Assembly (NCBI RefSeq): GCF_901709675.1
Contig: NC_051096.1
Span: 5,049,001-5,113,000 of the forward strand
Length of the DNA: 64,000 nucleotides
Direction of reading: 5' to 3'
From: Syngnathus acus
Lineage: Eukaryota > Chordata > Actinopteri > Syngnathiformes > Syngnathidae
In this document: positions 10,860-26,000 of the stretch, piece after piece
How positions within the stretch are numbered: position 1 is the stretch's first letter
Layout: each line of letters begins with the position of its first letter
The notes under the pieces: generated by a model
The model's input: only the letters and a program-made list of their open reading frames with translations
What the model was told of the DNA's origin: nothing
The model's database searches: none
Made by a program: the position numbers and the translations under genes

Positions 10860-13800
10860 AGGCAGTCTTGGCAAATCCACACCATCCATGCAATGAATAA
10901 GTAACTTTCGAAAATATGTTGGCGTCTAAATGTGCATGTAGACGACCAGCAGCCGATGTGGAGCCTCAACTTTTGCACTTTGAGTATCAAAACACATAGA
11001 AACAGCGAAAACAGAAAAAAACACCACGTTGAAGTCAAACGCTTACCTTGATTAACGTTTGATCGACAGCCGAGTGCCATTTGTGGGCGTGTTCTCTGGC
11101 AAGCCACTTTTTGTTGATATTGTTCTGCGATAGCTAGCAAGCAACAAACAAACTCAAGGAGCTCCTGTTGCAATGATGCTTCTGCGTATTTACATGCAAA
11201 CAGCAAATAGAGAGCTTGAAAATGTTTGCAATGCTCACTCAAAACACAGCGCGTAGTCACCGGTAGAGCTGCAGAGTGTACGTACGGTAGCCGAGAAAGC
11301 TCAATTCAAATGGAACCAAGGGCGTGTTTGACAACTTGCAGAAAAGCGGAATGACACTACAAACAGCAAAAAAACATCACCACACCGTGGCATCACATTA
11401 AAAAAATATTGCACTCAAAGTATTAAATATGCAAGAATGCTGTTCAAAATGCCTGCACGTCAACTAACTCGAATCGTTGACATTGTTCTTGCAAATTTTG
11501 TTGCGGTCCAAGTGCATTCAATGTGCTCCAGCGTGCCCTGGTGGTCACTAATCAAAGTTGTTGTGGTGGACTCGTTCCAGAAAAAGAATCAACAGTGGGA
11601 GCACTAGGAGATACTTAATACTTTGTAGAGCATTCATCCTTGCAGAGTTACTCAAGTTCAGTCTGATTGTCTAGGTAACAGCATCAAATCAATGGACGTT
11701 TGATTGGATGGTGTCCTTCAATGCACTTGATAAATGGTGACGCAAGACATAGCAGCACAAGCAGACATCAGGCATTAAAATAACCCTGCTTGCGATTTCA
11801 GAGATAATGACTCATAATGGCCAAATGACTTTTGAAAGAAGGCACTTGAAGAAATGACATCCATTGTGCTCAATTTTTCCATCTTTTCTTGAATGTCAGC
11901 AGGCGGTTCGGAGTAGGAAGTGGGCGAAAGTCGCCTGGCCCGTGATTGACACGGTCTCGCAAGCGTCCTCATGGTACGCGCTTCGATTCCGCCGGCGCCC
12001 ACGTGAATTTGAAATTCAAATGAGAAGGAATGGAGAAAAGGTACGATGTCAGTCCTGGACGTGTGTGTGTGCTGAACATACCGTAGACACAACATCTCCT
12101 CTTCTTTCTTTATTGGAGTGGCGGAGCTCCACTTTATTGTCATCACATCTTCCTCACAGAGCCGATGGAATACTTGTTAAATGGGGCCTGGCGCGGTTTG
12201 ATTTGGTCGGAAAACATTCTGTAGACCGCATCCTGCTGAGAGCTGTTCCAAATGGATTGACTCAGAGTAGCTCTCACTATGATGCGGTAAACAAATATTT
12301 ATCAAATGAACATATTCTTAAAAAAAAATAGTTTGACCCCTTTTTTGCTCCAAGTTAGTTTGACATGACATGAAACGAAAAAAAAAAATCGAGGTTACTC
12401 TGTCTGTCACCAAACGTCGATCGATACCAAAAGGCGCAGTCGCCGCTTAAGCTCCATTAGAGGCAAGCGAGAATCTCTAAGGCGGTGAGCACCGAGACCA
12501 CATCCGGAAGCCACTTCCTGATTAATTAATTAAACCCTTTCCCAAAGACACGAGGGGCTCCCACTTTAGCTCGCGGCCCCCACTTTAGCTCACGGCCTCT
12601 GCCTTTATGAGTGCTGTAAATCAACAACGGATGTGTAATATTTACAAAGTAGAAAAGCTTTGTGATTTTTTTTTTTAGTTATTATTAGAGATGATAAAAG
12701 ATGAATGGGGCCTGGTGGCGTACTTATAGCGCGGCGAAATGAATACGCCTATCTCGGTCCGGCTGCGGAGAGAAACAATATCCTTTATGCTAAACTGCGA
12801 AATATCATTTGGCTAATCGGGTCGCGCCGGTAGCACCGACAGATGCCAGCGGCAAATCACGTGTCCCCTAAGAGGACCGCACTCGAACCCTCAACGCTAA
12901 CATTTAAAATGTCTGTTTGAATGACCGTCGTGAGTGGCACTCCAAGTATAATCAAGCTTGCCCCCCATCGAGCCATTACGCCCCCTGACGCGATGATGGA
13001 GCCGCGGCGCCACCTCACCGACGTCAACATTGTAGTTCAGGCCGGGAAAATATGACTCACTGCTGATGAAAAGACATTAAAAAGAGGAAACAACATGTAG
13101 TCTCTCGCCTAAACTGATGAATAGCGGCTAGCTAATGACCCCAGCATGTCTCGAGCCGAGCGGCGGCGGCCCAAATGGCTCACCGATGGTTTCCATGACA
13201 AAGGAGCCATTACGTGGCTGACTGGTGTCTTGCGGTGTTGCGCAATGCGAGTAAAAAAAAAAAGAAACAAAGAAAATCTATTGCATCCTTTTCATTTCAA
13301 ACATATTTATTTAGTCAAAGTATTTTCTCTGTCAGTGCGGAGTAGGAAAATCTAACATCAATTAGAATGACGATTAAAGCACAAATACAAAAGATAAGTG
13401 GGATGGCGGGAAATTAAATGATTGTTTTTTTTTAATACTTTTTTGTTACACTGAATATTTTTTTGCAACCCTATCAATTATCGCCATTAATTACAATTTG
13501 GGCTTTGAACATGCCATGAACCAGCATAGGCAACAAACTGGTGGTTCGACAAATGCAAAAAATTAAATCGGGCTGCCTTAACAAATATATTTAGCGGCCG
13601 GTATATAACGTCAACGGGGTTGGGTTCAAAGTGCACTAGAAGAGGTCAAAAGTCACATATCGTCATTCTATGTACAAACGTGATGTAAGGGATGAATCAG
13701 TGTTGACACTAATAAAATAATTATGTTTAGCTGCACAACTTGGCAAACCTTCTGAATTCTTTGGCATGAGCGGCCGCGACATTTGGAAGGTTAATCGCCA

Positions 13801-14047
13801 CTTGTTTTTCCCCCTTAAGAAATATAAAAATCGATATATATAAAAAAAAACAACAACCTAATAATTATCAAATTTGTTTCCTACATTTTATTTTGCTGAA
13901 AATAAAATAATGTCAAATTGTTTGATGCCCACAAAAAGGCTCTGAGGAATAATAATGCTACAAAACAACAGCAACATGTCATTTCTGTACAGGACATTCG
14001 TTGGTTTAATTACAGCGTGTGTGCAAGTGTGTGTGTTGTGTCCCACT
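10860..14047. other. Region between kcng2 and ctdp1, mostly featureless
   Basis: One minus-strand open stretch (11047-11260) ends in a strong donor AATCAAG|GTAAGC, but its start is not an ATG and its product is unrecognised. The rest holds A/T runs and no identifiable gene. Confidence 0.35.
13887..13892 (-). other. Likely ctdp1 polyadenylation signal
   Basis: AATAAA on the minus strand (TTTATT on plus), about 155 bp downstream of the ctdp1 stop codon. It is the nearest canonical signal in the right orientation. Confidence 0.55.
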
Positions 14048-17000
14048 TCACATAAAGTCATTGAGCTCCGCCTCCAAAGCGGCAGCCATCTCGTCCGCCT
14101 CCGAAGAACTTCCCTCCTCTTCTTCGTCATCGTTTGATTCTTTGGAGGACTCGTCGTCGTCCTTGTCATTATCGTGCTTTCGTTTGTGGCCCCTGCAGAT
14201 GAGGAAAAAATATTTTAGCGAGTCTGACTCTTCTTTCATTGTGGCCAATATTCTAGGCAAAAAATAAATAAAAAATCGGGCACTTTCCATAACACAAATG
14301 CTAAATTGATTGGAAGGCAAAAGGACAAAGAAGCGGAAGGAAATGTTCTTGTTAAACATAAAAGGGATGAAAGGGGGAAAACGCAAAACAACAACAAAAG
14401 ACACTTACAAAAAAATATATATATATATTTGCAAATCTGAGCACAGCGCAGCCCTTTGAGAGTTACTTAACAAGCGCTTGTTCTCATGGACTGTATTCAC
14501 TTAACAGCCTCAAGACGAAACCATTCAAATGGATTCCAAGAAGCTGCTCTTTTCGAGGATTAACAGATGCAGGGTCAGCTAAGCTAACCCCAAATGTTCT
14601 GCTTTCCGTCAACTTCCCGGTGGAGGTGACAGGACTGAGCGTGCATGTCTAAGTGCCTCGAGAAGGCATTGTAAACATGCCATCCCTCTTTCCAAACCGC
14701 TCGGGCTTCTCCATGACACATACAAACACCGCAGAAGGACTTTGCATGATGCTAATAAGACGCGCGCAGGATGTCTACAACACCGAGAACCCCTCGCCCC
14801 CTCTCGTTAGACCGCAGCGCTGTCAGACAGCCTCCCACAACATCACGACTGCGGTTTGGTGTTCATTAAAGGTTAGGTGTCAGCCTATATCAGGCCCGGA
14901 GGCCGCCGGGCTTGGCGGACCCCTGGGGTGGGGGTTCGGGGGTTAATGTGTGGGTCTGCCTCCACTGAAATAAGGGATTCATGATTATTTATTTGGCCAC
15001 TAGTTGCGCTCATTTCAAGCAAACCTTTGACCCAAAACGGCTTAATCCACTTAAAAGCAGAGCGAGTATTGAAGCCAAGTTGCTTTTTTCTCTCCAGAGT
15101 TACACAACCACTCACCCTGGATGCCCTTGCTGTTTCTTGACTAGCTCAGGCAAAGTCACATTCCAAATTTGCATTTACACAGAGCGGCTATGTATTGAGC
15201 TATTTCTTCTTATCTCCAAATATGCATTGTGTAGGAATGGCCAGGCGAAGGAGGGATGCACAAGAAGGACTTTAATTAAACATCCAAATTAGAACGGTGA
15301 ATTTATTATGCGCTGTGAACTGCCCGGATACGAGGCTATCGCTTCAGCCGGAAATTATTATTAAAACTCATATGTGTTTTTTGAAGACGATCCCTGACGG
15401 GAAATATTACAAATATGGAATTGCTGTTTGCGCCATTCGAGTGGGCGGCGAAGACTGAGCTAAAAGCGTAGCCTCCGTGTCCCGTTAATTGCCCCGGCCT
15501 GAAAAGATGGCCGCTAATGAGGTACGCTACTCCTAACGAGGAGTCTCCAGTTCTCCTGACATACTGCGAGTCGAAATTGGGAGCAGGGGGCACAGATGAC
15601 GGTGGATGCTTCCCGATCAATAACGCTTAAAGCTGCGATTTAAAGTCGATAGTGAGTCGCAGTTGGCGCTCGACTTTGATTGACATTGACATTACGATTA
15701 GTAAAGAAATGATTATTTGCCGATTTCCAAATGTACTTATTCAACTCCCAAAACTCAACAACTTTCAAAATAAGCGTTGCCCCCCAAAAAATATAGAAAC
15801 AACTGCTGCGACTAAGCTGTCGTTCCCTCAGGAGTCTTATTGAGCTATAACCGAACAATGGGGAAAAAAAATTGCTTAGGCAAGCAGTTTGCAGGCACAG
15901 AAAAAGAGCAAAGAGGAAAAAAAGGTCAGATTACTTTCAGTTTTGCTCTGGCTGCTCACTTATTCCGTCTTTCCTTCTCGCTCCAGACATTAAAAGACTG
16001 CCGCCTAAGCACTTTTTTTGGTTCTTGCTGTCTGCCGCCTTGCTCGCACGGCTAGAGAAAGCAGGTTGGATTGTGCCAGTTCATACACGTGAGTAAGAAT
16101 TGTTTTGTTTTTTTTCCTCTCAGGCTGTCAGAAGCACTTAGCAGTCAGTGAAGCGATGGGGGTGCACACTTTCGCATTATTCCCATAATCTGACTCACGG
16201 GCAACCTTTAAAAGACAAACAAAGCTCTGATTCTCCTTTCATGCGGCAAGGCTGTCCAAATAAAACCTTTGGGAAGGATGGCAGCAGGACATGTTTGCTT
16301 TTTGTTCACTTTATTGCCCGCTCAAGCTTAGACTTGACATATTTTATAATTACAGAGCGCAATTGAACAGAGAGCGAGCGCAATGTGCATTTTACGCCGT
16401 ATATAAAAAAAAAAATCAATTCAGCTCTTTTGTTTCTCTTGTGACCTCATGGTTTAGACATTTTTATTTATTTATTTGCACTAAGCTTGACATTTGAAAA
16501 GAACAAACGAGTCCTGTCAGTCAGTACCGTAATTTTCGGACTATAAGTCGCACCGGAGTATAAGTCGCACCAGCCATAAAATGCCCAAAAAAGTGAAAAA
16601 AACCCATATATATGTATATAAGTCGCTCCTGAGTATAAGTCGCCCCCCCACCCAAACTATGAAAAAAAAACGCGACTTATAGTCCGAAAATTACGGTAGA
16701 TTGAAAGCAACAGCTAACATGAATCCAATGCAATCATTTGAACAAATACAAAGGCAGGGCGGCGCCATTAAAGTAGTCTTTGGGGTATGGGAAAATCTAT
16801 AAAAACTATTTTTCACAACAGGACCGCCGGGTGAATCAAATTAAAAAACTCTAAAGGTGTCCAATGGTTTTGTATTGTCAAGTGGAATGACTCAAATAAA
16901 AGCAAACATTTTTTAAATTAAATGTTGTCTAAACTGGGCAAAAAAATAAAAGCAGGTTGGGAAAAAAAAAAGGGAAATATGAGGGTCCAATTTATTTTTA

Positions 17001-20000
17001 TCTTTCATGTGGGTCAAAGCAAACACTGATCAAAAAGGCTGCAAACGCAGAGGCGGCCGAGAGTGTTTGCGACCATATTTGAATAATTGAATTTTTCCGA
17101 GGCGCCGCAGCATTTTATCCGAAGCGGGGCGCTCGAATGGGTTTCTAATCTAATGACGGCGCTTATATTTCCATCAATCAGTAAAACGTCATGTATGAAG
17201 ATAGCGTGCGATGTTACGTGATCTCAGAAAAAAAATCTTCTGCGCTAGATTTCGATCAATCCATTGCGTGGAACTTTTCAAGGCAACTATCCTTGGAACT
17301 GTGCCAGAGGCTGAAGAGGCAATCGATGCAAACGAAGGTGATTTATTCCTTTTGCGATTGAAACGTGAAGAATTCAGAGCAGGCGAGAGGGTCTTATTCC
17401 AAAAAAAAAAAAAACAATAGTGACGTGCAATTTATAATTACGCTAGGTTACGATCGGGTTACTTCGAGTTATAGATTGACGGTCGAGGCAATCTAATCAT
17501 ATCCAAAAACGCCTATTAAAATAAACGAGTAACCGAAGTCGTCCCGGATCATCAATCTCCTCAAAGAAGATGATTTATTCAGGGAGTTATTATTAATACT
17601 CAACAAGTGCAATGAAACACCGGCTCAAGACAGACTTCATTTCAGAATGTGCCGATGACCCTTAGAGCAGGAAATGGAACTTAGAGGGATGGAGGAAAAA
17701 AAAACGACTGTACAATTAGGAGGAAGAACTGAATGTGATTTTGTACAACTCGCAGAGCGGCTTTAATAGCTGCCTGTCATCATTTGAAGTCGCTATTGTA
17801 CAGCCATGATGAATAATCATGTGGTTTGTACGACAGAAACAAGAACACTGGCTCGGCTTTGTTGTTTTGGATTCTTTTTCTGCAAAAGTATGCTTTGGAT
17901 CTTTGAAGGCGAAAATGAGCAATGTAGCATTGAAAAACTTTAGGAGACAATTTGCAGGCTGGCTTCACATAAAGTTTGTTACTGAAAATCAGAAAAGTCA
18001 TGCCACCGAAAATCGATTTTGTTCTGAGGCCTCAGCGGCAATGTTCTGACGAGAAATTGCTCGCAGAGTAGTTTCATCAGCGGCGCGGGACTAAATCTCC
18101 ACCGAGAAGGTGGATTGGTACTATTAGGAAGCCGTTTGGGAATACAATCGCTTTTTTTTTTTTTTCGCTCGTAGAAAATATCAGGCACTTTACACACGAC
18201 AGTGGATTGGCCTTCTCTCAATATAAGGGTCAAGGGAGAAAAATAAAACAGCTTTCGAAATCCAAAAGGCTTACAAGACCAGTGAACATGGAATTGTCGG
18301 ACAAATCCAATCAACACAAATGTGTTTCCTGGGCGGGTCGCTGTCGGTATTTGCACGGATCGACCCGCAACACATTTTTGCTTCAGCTGATGGCTTTGCG
18401 TCGCTGCATTATTCGCTTTTAATAATTCATCTAACGCTGCTGTACAGCTAATAATGCTGACTCGGGATTTTGTTTTCCTCACACTGTCGCAACAGATCCA
18501 CATTCCTAGATGAAACACTTTTTGAAATTTCACACGACACCTGGCTGTCTGGACAACCTGAGCGGCGACCTTAACGGCCACCCACCTTCATCACCTTTGT
18601 GCCGCTGAGAGGTGAGAGCTCCCACGTTCACACCTCGCATCCCAAGTCAAAGACAGCCGTGGTGATTAGAGAAATTGGCGACGTTCTGAATATGTGCATG
18701 GCCACGGAAACGGGAAATTAAAGCAGACGGCGCCTGACAACACTAGCGAGGGTCCAATTATGTTTGTGGATCCAACAAGATTTTTTTTTCCTGTCGCTGC
18801 AAAATTTGAATGTCATGCTGTTAGGAAAAAAATGATGGTGTTAAAAAATGTAAAATTATTGAGTCGCCGCCTTCTGGACACATCTTGGTGCCAAGCAACT
18901 ATGTTGAACTCAGGAGAAGAGCTTCAGTGGTCAAGAGCTTTGCTGCCACCTTGTGGTATCTACAGACAATGACATATCGTTTTGAGTGCCACTGTTTTAA
19001 ATTGATGGCAAATGAATTTAAAATGTTCAACTATAATTCTTCAGTATAAATAGAGATTTTTAGACAGATTTAATGCCAAACTAAAAAAACCCAATTTAGA
19101 AGGGGGGGGGGGACGTGAAGTAGTTATTTGCCCTAGTGAGCCATAAAATGATGAGGTGGGCGAAATCCGGTCCCAGCGGCTTGCGTTTGGCATCTATGAA
19201 ATAGTGTTTATTGATTTTACACTTCCTCATTTGTCTTTAATAAGCATTTTATTACTTTTTTTTCTCCATTGAGATGTTAAAATGATACATGAAACCGAGT
19301 TAATAAAGGTTTTACGATGGCAACATTTTGACTTGAATAATTCAAATGCCATTATTTCCGATGGGGAAAGCCGAGTGTATCGGGAAACATGAGAAACATC
19401 TATTTCAGTTTTCTCAAGGACATTTTTATGGATTTCATATTGGCAGGTGGACGCTTAGCATTTAATTGCAAGCGACGGCGACGAAAGACTTTACCCTCGG
19501 AATCCATTCGAGATGATTCCCAAGTGTACTCGCGTGTTTTTATTTGCCTGTCAAGCGCAGTCAACCCGGGCCGCTTGAAAACGTCGGGCCGAATACTTGA
19601 GTTCGTTTTAAGAGACTTCAATTAGGCCGGCCTCAAACCGGATGAGTTGCCTCGTTGCCAAGTCCCCGGAGTCGCACTTTTTAAGAGTAGTACCCTTTAA
19701 AAAAGTAATGCAATCTGCTTCAAAGGTAAACAAACTGAAACTTCTGCCTGCCAGATGGATTTTATTATTTTACAACAGTGGCTCGCTTGATAGCTACACC
19801 AGGGGATTGCGGAAATGTTGCTGAAAATAATCACCGCCTACCTCAGGGGGTCATTCAGTGACGAAAAATATAATTTCGCCAATTACGTTTAACAATTTTC
19901 GACACGAGGTAAGAATTGTGCGCAATTACTGCCTGAGAAGGACAGCAAAATTACCGTGGTGGGCAGACAGCGTGGCAACAACACATGCATCACTCCGGTA

Positions 20001-23000
20001 TCTTAGCAACAGATGTCTGTATTGCTGCGCAGAACCTGAATAGACAGAACCACTCCACACCTTGTTGAGGACTACGACCTGAATTAATGGCTGGCAATAA
20101 GGAAGACTTAAGTTGTTAATGTCACACTTAAAGGGGATGAAAACTATGTACATTTAAAAATGTCTCGACCCCCTTTTTTTTATTTTCCATTAGGTTCAAC
20201 TGAATTGGAAATTGCCTGGTGTCATATCTGAGAACACCTATGGAAATCATCAAGGAAATAATCGGATCGAAAATAAATCGGATAAAAAAAATAAATGAAG
20301 ATGAAACGTCCTTTGGGAATAAAAGCACTTTTGTTTGCTCAGAAATGTCTGCTGTCTGTTTGGACACGTCTCCATGGCAACGGACCACTCAGTCTGGTTC
20401 CAGCCCAGGCTTACTGATTAAGTGGTGTGTGTGTGGGTTATTATTATTATTTTTTTTAAATAGTCATCATGGCAAACAGTAAGCCATGACTTTTGGTCTT
20501 AGGCACTAAAGGATGCATTCATTTGACTGACCTGGACACGGTGGCCAGCACACTGGCATCAGGGCATGTGGTCAGGACCACGTCCTCCACTCTAAACGCT
20601 TGAGGACCCAGGTCCCCTCCTGTCAGCGGTCCAGCTTCTTGCCGGTGTTGCCGCCGCTCGTCCTCCGCCTCCTCATTAGCGGCTTTCTCTTTCCCTCGCC
20701 CTTCGCTCTCGTTGTCGCTCTCCTCGCCCAAGATGTCATCCACCTATTGAAAAAGACAAGGAGGGTGGCAATGAGCTGACATGATGGAGTCGGTAATGAA
20801 ACTGAAAATTTATCCTTGGTGGTTGTTTTGTTTGGAGCAGACACATCTATTATATTTGGCGGTTTTAACTTGCTTTCCATTAGTGCTTATTTAAAACATT
20901 TAAGTGCTGCAAGGTCAATCAAATAGCTGCAGCTGGCACACGATCGATTCCCACTCAGTGCTCTAATGACAATCGACCTGTGAGTGACTGGTGACCGGTT
21001 CCGTGACCCGGAACATCATATCGGAATGAAATATGTGGCCGAGCCATCACAAAACGGATTTAGTACATTTAGCTTGAAAAAGTACTATTATGGAAGGAGC
21101 GAAAGTAGGAAGTCAGTAAATCTTCTGCCGCATAAATGACTTTTGAGTGTTTCCTCATTCATATAAATGTCCTTCCACGCCTTTATGAGATTTTAATGTG
21201 ATCCGGCGAAACAAGACAAGAAGGCACATTTCCATTTCATTTTAATGTTCTTTGTGAAAGATGTAAAACGCTGACAAAAGTGGCTGGTTTGCTTGCTTTG
21301 GATTTAGAGAAGGAAAATGTGACAAGTAAAAAGCGAGGAGGACAGCGGCGTTCAACTCTCGACATCTCGCCCCGTCGCGCTGAGCTGTGATTTACACCGG
21401 CTCAGCTCGCCAACTGTGTGGCACGGCAACCATATTTGAGCAGTAGATGCGGTCATGTACTCCCGGATTGCCACAATTCTTAAAAGTGCCGCGGCTCATT
21501 TGACCTTTACTGAAAATGGACGTATTGCCAATTGGGAAATACAGTGCGGCACAATTCCCGCAACATCCATTTCCCGGCTGTAATCAAAGGCCACCCAAAG
21601 TGCACAGGAGGCTTTTGAAGCCCCCCCACCCCCACAAAGATAGCTTAGAGGCTGGTGGTCGCTGACTGTAAATGTATTGCAGTCAAAGTGTGATTACAAG
21701 CCAGTAGATTTATTTTGTTGGTGTAGTTGCGAGGTGAAAATGCACTGGAGAAAATCGAAAAGGGAATTGTCCAGGATTAATCTAGTAGGGAGGTTTTCAG
21801 CGGTTACTTTTCTGGGTGCCAGTTTGTTTTATTGTATTGTTGGGAATTGAGACATATGATGGAAATTTGACTTTTTATTATTGTTGAATGTTCACAAGCA
21901 CTCCAGATTTAAGAACATTCAAAAAAAGAGGAACTGGTGGCGTTGCCATGATGAATGAACGCAATTGGCTAGTTACCCCGTAAACAGTGCCTGGACTTCT
22001 TGTAATTGGACGCTAGGGGGCAGTAAGATGTACTGTTGACACCTGATTTTATGCATCAAATCATTGGCATAAAAAAAGTATGAAACAGTATGGATGTGTG
22101 AAATTGATATCGGTAAAGGCCGGGATTAGCGTGAAAATGACGATAATTCAAATAGCAAATTTTAAAAATGAAATCTGGAGTCCATTCCAGCGATTCCTTT
22201 CCTGTGCGTCACATCTGCGTCAAAGAGACGTCACCAATGGCGACATTTGCTTGCCAGACTCCCCGATTTGTAGATAGACACACTTAATTAAAGACAATCT
22301 CTTTTACCTTGTGCGCTCAAATTGGAAAACATTTACGAATGTCACAGACTGCCCTTTAAGCTCAGTTGACATTTGAAATGCAAAGATTCTGCAAAAGGAC
22401 CCTTTCATCTGGGTCGCTCCCGAAAAATGCTCCGACCGAGTGTTCAACAATGATTAACTTCGCAAAAAAAAAAAAAGCAAGCAGCTCACCTACGACCCGA
22501 GTGAGGGCAAGCGCGATAGAAAATGGATGCTTGGGTGGGTTATTAATAATATGAACCTTTAACAAAAACATCAAGATGACTTTATGGTCGTGTAAAAAGT
22601 CACATTTACATGTGTTTGCGTTGTAGCCATTCAGTATCAATGCATCGTGCCTCATTAAGCAACTCCATCTCCGACTAGCGCTACTTTTAAATTAGGCTGG
22701 CATTTAATTACGGCGCAAATTAATTATGTCCATCACACCGTGGCTATGTACACAATGGCACTAATTAATAATGGCTGTGGTGCAAAAAATTAAAAGAGAA
22801 ATGGAGAGCGGACAGGTCTTTGGACCTCGACGATAAATAAAAATGAAAGTGCGTGTACTTCCAGCTGCGGCGGCAACGATTTTGAGCTGGCAATTTCCAT
22901 GTACACGGCGTGACAATTATTGGACAGATTATCCAGCAGATATCTCAGTGGAACGACATAATGGAACAACATTAGTGACATCATTTTCACAGCCGGGCGC

Positions 23001-26000
23001 AGACTTGCCATGGCAACATCTTCGAAGGCTATTATAGTTATCATACTTTCATTACAGAATAAAAAAAAAAAAAGAACGAAAAGAAAAACAGACACAAACA
23101 CACTTTGAGTCTCCATGGCATTCATCTTAATATCAGATGTAATAAGGAGATGATTTAAAGATTAATAATGAGAAGAACAATTTAGCCAGCTTTCTGTTGT
23201 CATATAAATAATCACAAGCATGGGCGTAATTTGGGCATTTCAATTATTGCCTGCAGTAAAGTCAATAATTACAAGGACCTAAAGAGGCTGAAGTAATGTT
23301 ATTTCACTGTATAAAATCTGCAAAACGTGTTCGATTTGTGGATAAATAAAAGATAAAAAAAGACATTTTGTTTTCATTTGCTTAATGATAAAACATTTAC
23401 AGGACTCTTGCCAATATTGATTTCATCTACTAACCTGTAAGAAAAAAAAAAAAAGGGGGAAAAAATAAATAAAAAGGAAGACCTGGCACAGCAGTTTCCA
23501 AACTGAATTACAGAGTAACTTTAAATGAGTTATTAACTGCGCTGGCTGTTTGCTATTCAGTCAAAGCGTAACCAATTACAATGACATCCAAATCCTTGGG
23601 GCATATTTAATTGAACTAACTCTCATTCCCTGCACAGAGAGTGCAACCTCTGTCGAAGCTCAAGGATCCACTAAATTAATGTCAAATGTCTCCTGTAAAC
23701 ACCCAAATATTTAAAAACAATTTTACGCCATTAATGTGACCAGGTGAATTTTAAATGACTATAAATAATTTAGTATGAGGCTGTGTTCAGAATTAACCAA
23801 TCACATTTGAACATAGCGTCAGCATGCACCTGCCACCATTTAAAATACCTCTGAATAACCCCAAATTAATTTTAGATGCTCTTGGGGGCTTTTTGCAACT
23901 TTTTTTTTTTTCATAAAAAGCTTACTAATGTGGTTTTACCTCTTTATCCATGCTTTCCAGATCTTCCTTGCAAAGTGTGTACAACGGCATCGTTTCCGAC
24001 ATGCTCCGCTGACGCTCCCGACGCGTCGGCCCTAGCGATTCGTCATCCTGGCTGGGTCCCGCTTCCATGTTTTGTTGACTGTTCAATGCGCCCCTGAATA
24101 GAAAAAAAAAAAAAAGTGAGCTAGCAAAATAAATACAAGATGAAGGTCTTTCTTTTTAGTTACGTTTCTTTTCAACAACTGAGAGTGCTGGTGAAGGCCA
24201 AGCTTATGTAATATGTAAATCTGTAGGAAGTTTCGACTTCATTAAATCTTTGATGATTAAAATCAAAGCTAATGCAAATCTGATGAGCCCGTAAATCCTT
24301 CGACTACTTAATCCCATTCCTTCTCCTCGCGATTATAATTTAACGTCAGGGACGGCAGCCTCGTCCAATGCTGATGTCGTCTAACTGGGAAAACAACAAA
24401 TTGTCCCTTTTTACTGTCCTACTTAGTAGCTCAGGAAACTATGTCTCCATTGAGAGTCATTTGGGAAGTACAGCATCCACAGTAATCTACTGAAGAAAGA
24501 GAATAGGATAGAAGTGAATGGGACCCCGGTGGACAAACCCGCATGCAGTATTTAAGATGTGTGATGAATGAGTCTGTTGTCAATAGAACAAAGACAAATA
24601 GCAATCGTGCGACCGCCATTTCGAACGACACCCGAGAGTCGCGGCTTCCTATTCCTTATGTGAGCAGATAAAGTTTACTAACTGGCGGGCCATTGACTCC
24701 TCATATCCATTATTACTCATCCGAAGAAAGCTTTATGATGTTATTGCACAAGTGTGTTATCATGAAATTGTCTTGACGCAACACCTGAGACACGACTGCT
24801 CTGGTTGATCAGACGCCGGCAGGTAAGGCGCCGCTTGAGGGGTCTTGCGAATCAGCTTCCCGGTGACGGGGTCGTAGGTTCGAACCTCGGGGGTTGCGGG
24901 CTGGGGGGTGTGCTGGATCGGGGGCGGGTTTGGGAGAAGGGGCTTGAACCTGGAGGCCTGCTTATCAAGGAAAGCCGTCGGGTTGTTGCTCCTTCAACCG
25001 GACGGAAAACAGAAATCAGAACGGGCGGCCATGACGATTTGGACCCTGTTACTATACAAATACTCCAAATACTATACCATGGCTGTTTGGTGTAGTCCTC
25101 CTTGAGCGGGAAAAGCTGCTCCTCCACCCTCTCCCAGCGCTCCAGACAACACCACAGCCAGTCGGGGTTGACCACATGAAGGTGCTTGCACCCCAGCGCC
25201 TGACGGACCTTCTCTGTGCCTGAAGGAGCAGAAAGGGGTGACAAAAGGTCAGATGACTTCAACCTTGCAATCAACGTAAACACACAAACTCTCCGTCTAA
25301 TTCAGATCAATGGTCAGACTTGGGGAGAGAACAAGAGGAAATAATTGCCGGGTCGATACTTGTACGGGGATAACGAGGAAGATTGGTCTCGCCGAGTCAC
25401 TGTCCTTTCATTTTTTCGGCCAACTTGAGAGCGTCTTCAAATCCACAAAGAGGAACGTTTCTGCTTGAATAATTCAAATTGATGTTTGACACACGAGGCG
25501 CGGGAATAGATTTTCAGCATCGAAGCTTGTTAACCCGGGGTGACTCCCTTGGGGATAACGTCGTGCACTGGGATTCGGTTGCGATGCACTTTTCTTGGTA
25601 GAAGCCTTGTGTTAGCTCGTGTTTAATAATTGGCACCAAAGAACTTACGTCACCGCGGGTGAGTGCAAATGATTTAGTATTCAATCAAGTATGCAGGGAG
25701 GATTTGACTTTTTGTAGAACGGAACAGGGAGTTCTGTGTAAAACTTGGAGCGTGGCTGAAGGCTAAGCTAATCCCAACGGACTTTCACATTCAATTGATT
25801 TTACGTACCAGATTTTGCCGCAATGAGGTGTGTGGTCCCATTGGGTTCTTGAGAGTCGAGAACCAAGTTCTTGCCGATCTTGGCCCCCAGTGCCTTGGCG
25901 TGGTAGTACTCACGAGTCCTCTCAATTGGGTAGTTGGTCGGGTACAACCCGCTGAACACAATGGTGGTGCCGTCTAAGGTCTTGCTCTTCAGCTCGGGTA

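Noticed and set aside
24865-24885. tRNA B-box-like GGTTCGAACC
   Set aside because: Lies in a ctdp1 coding exon (EVRTYDPVTGK on the minus strand), with no A box at a suitable distance.
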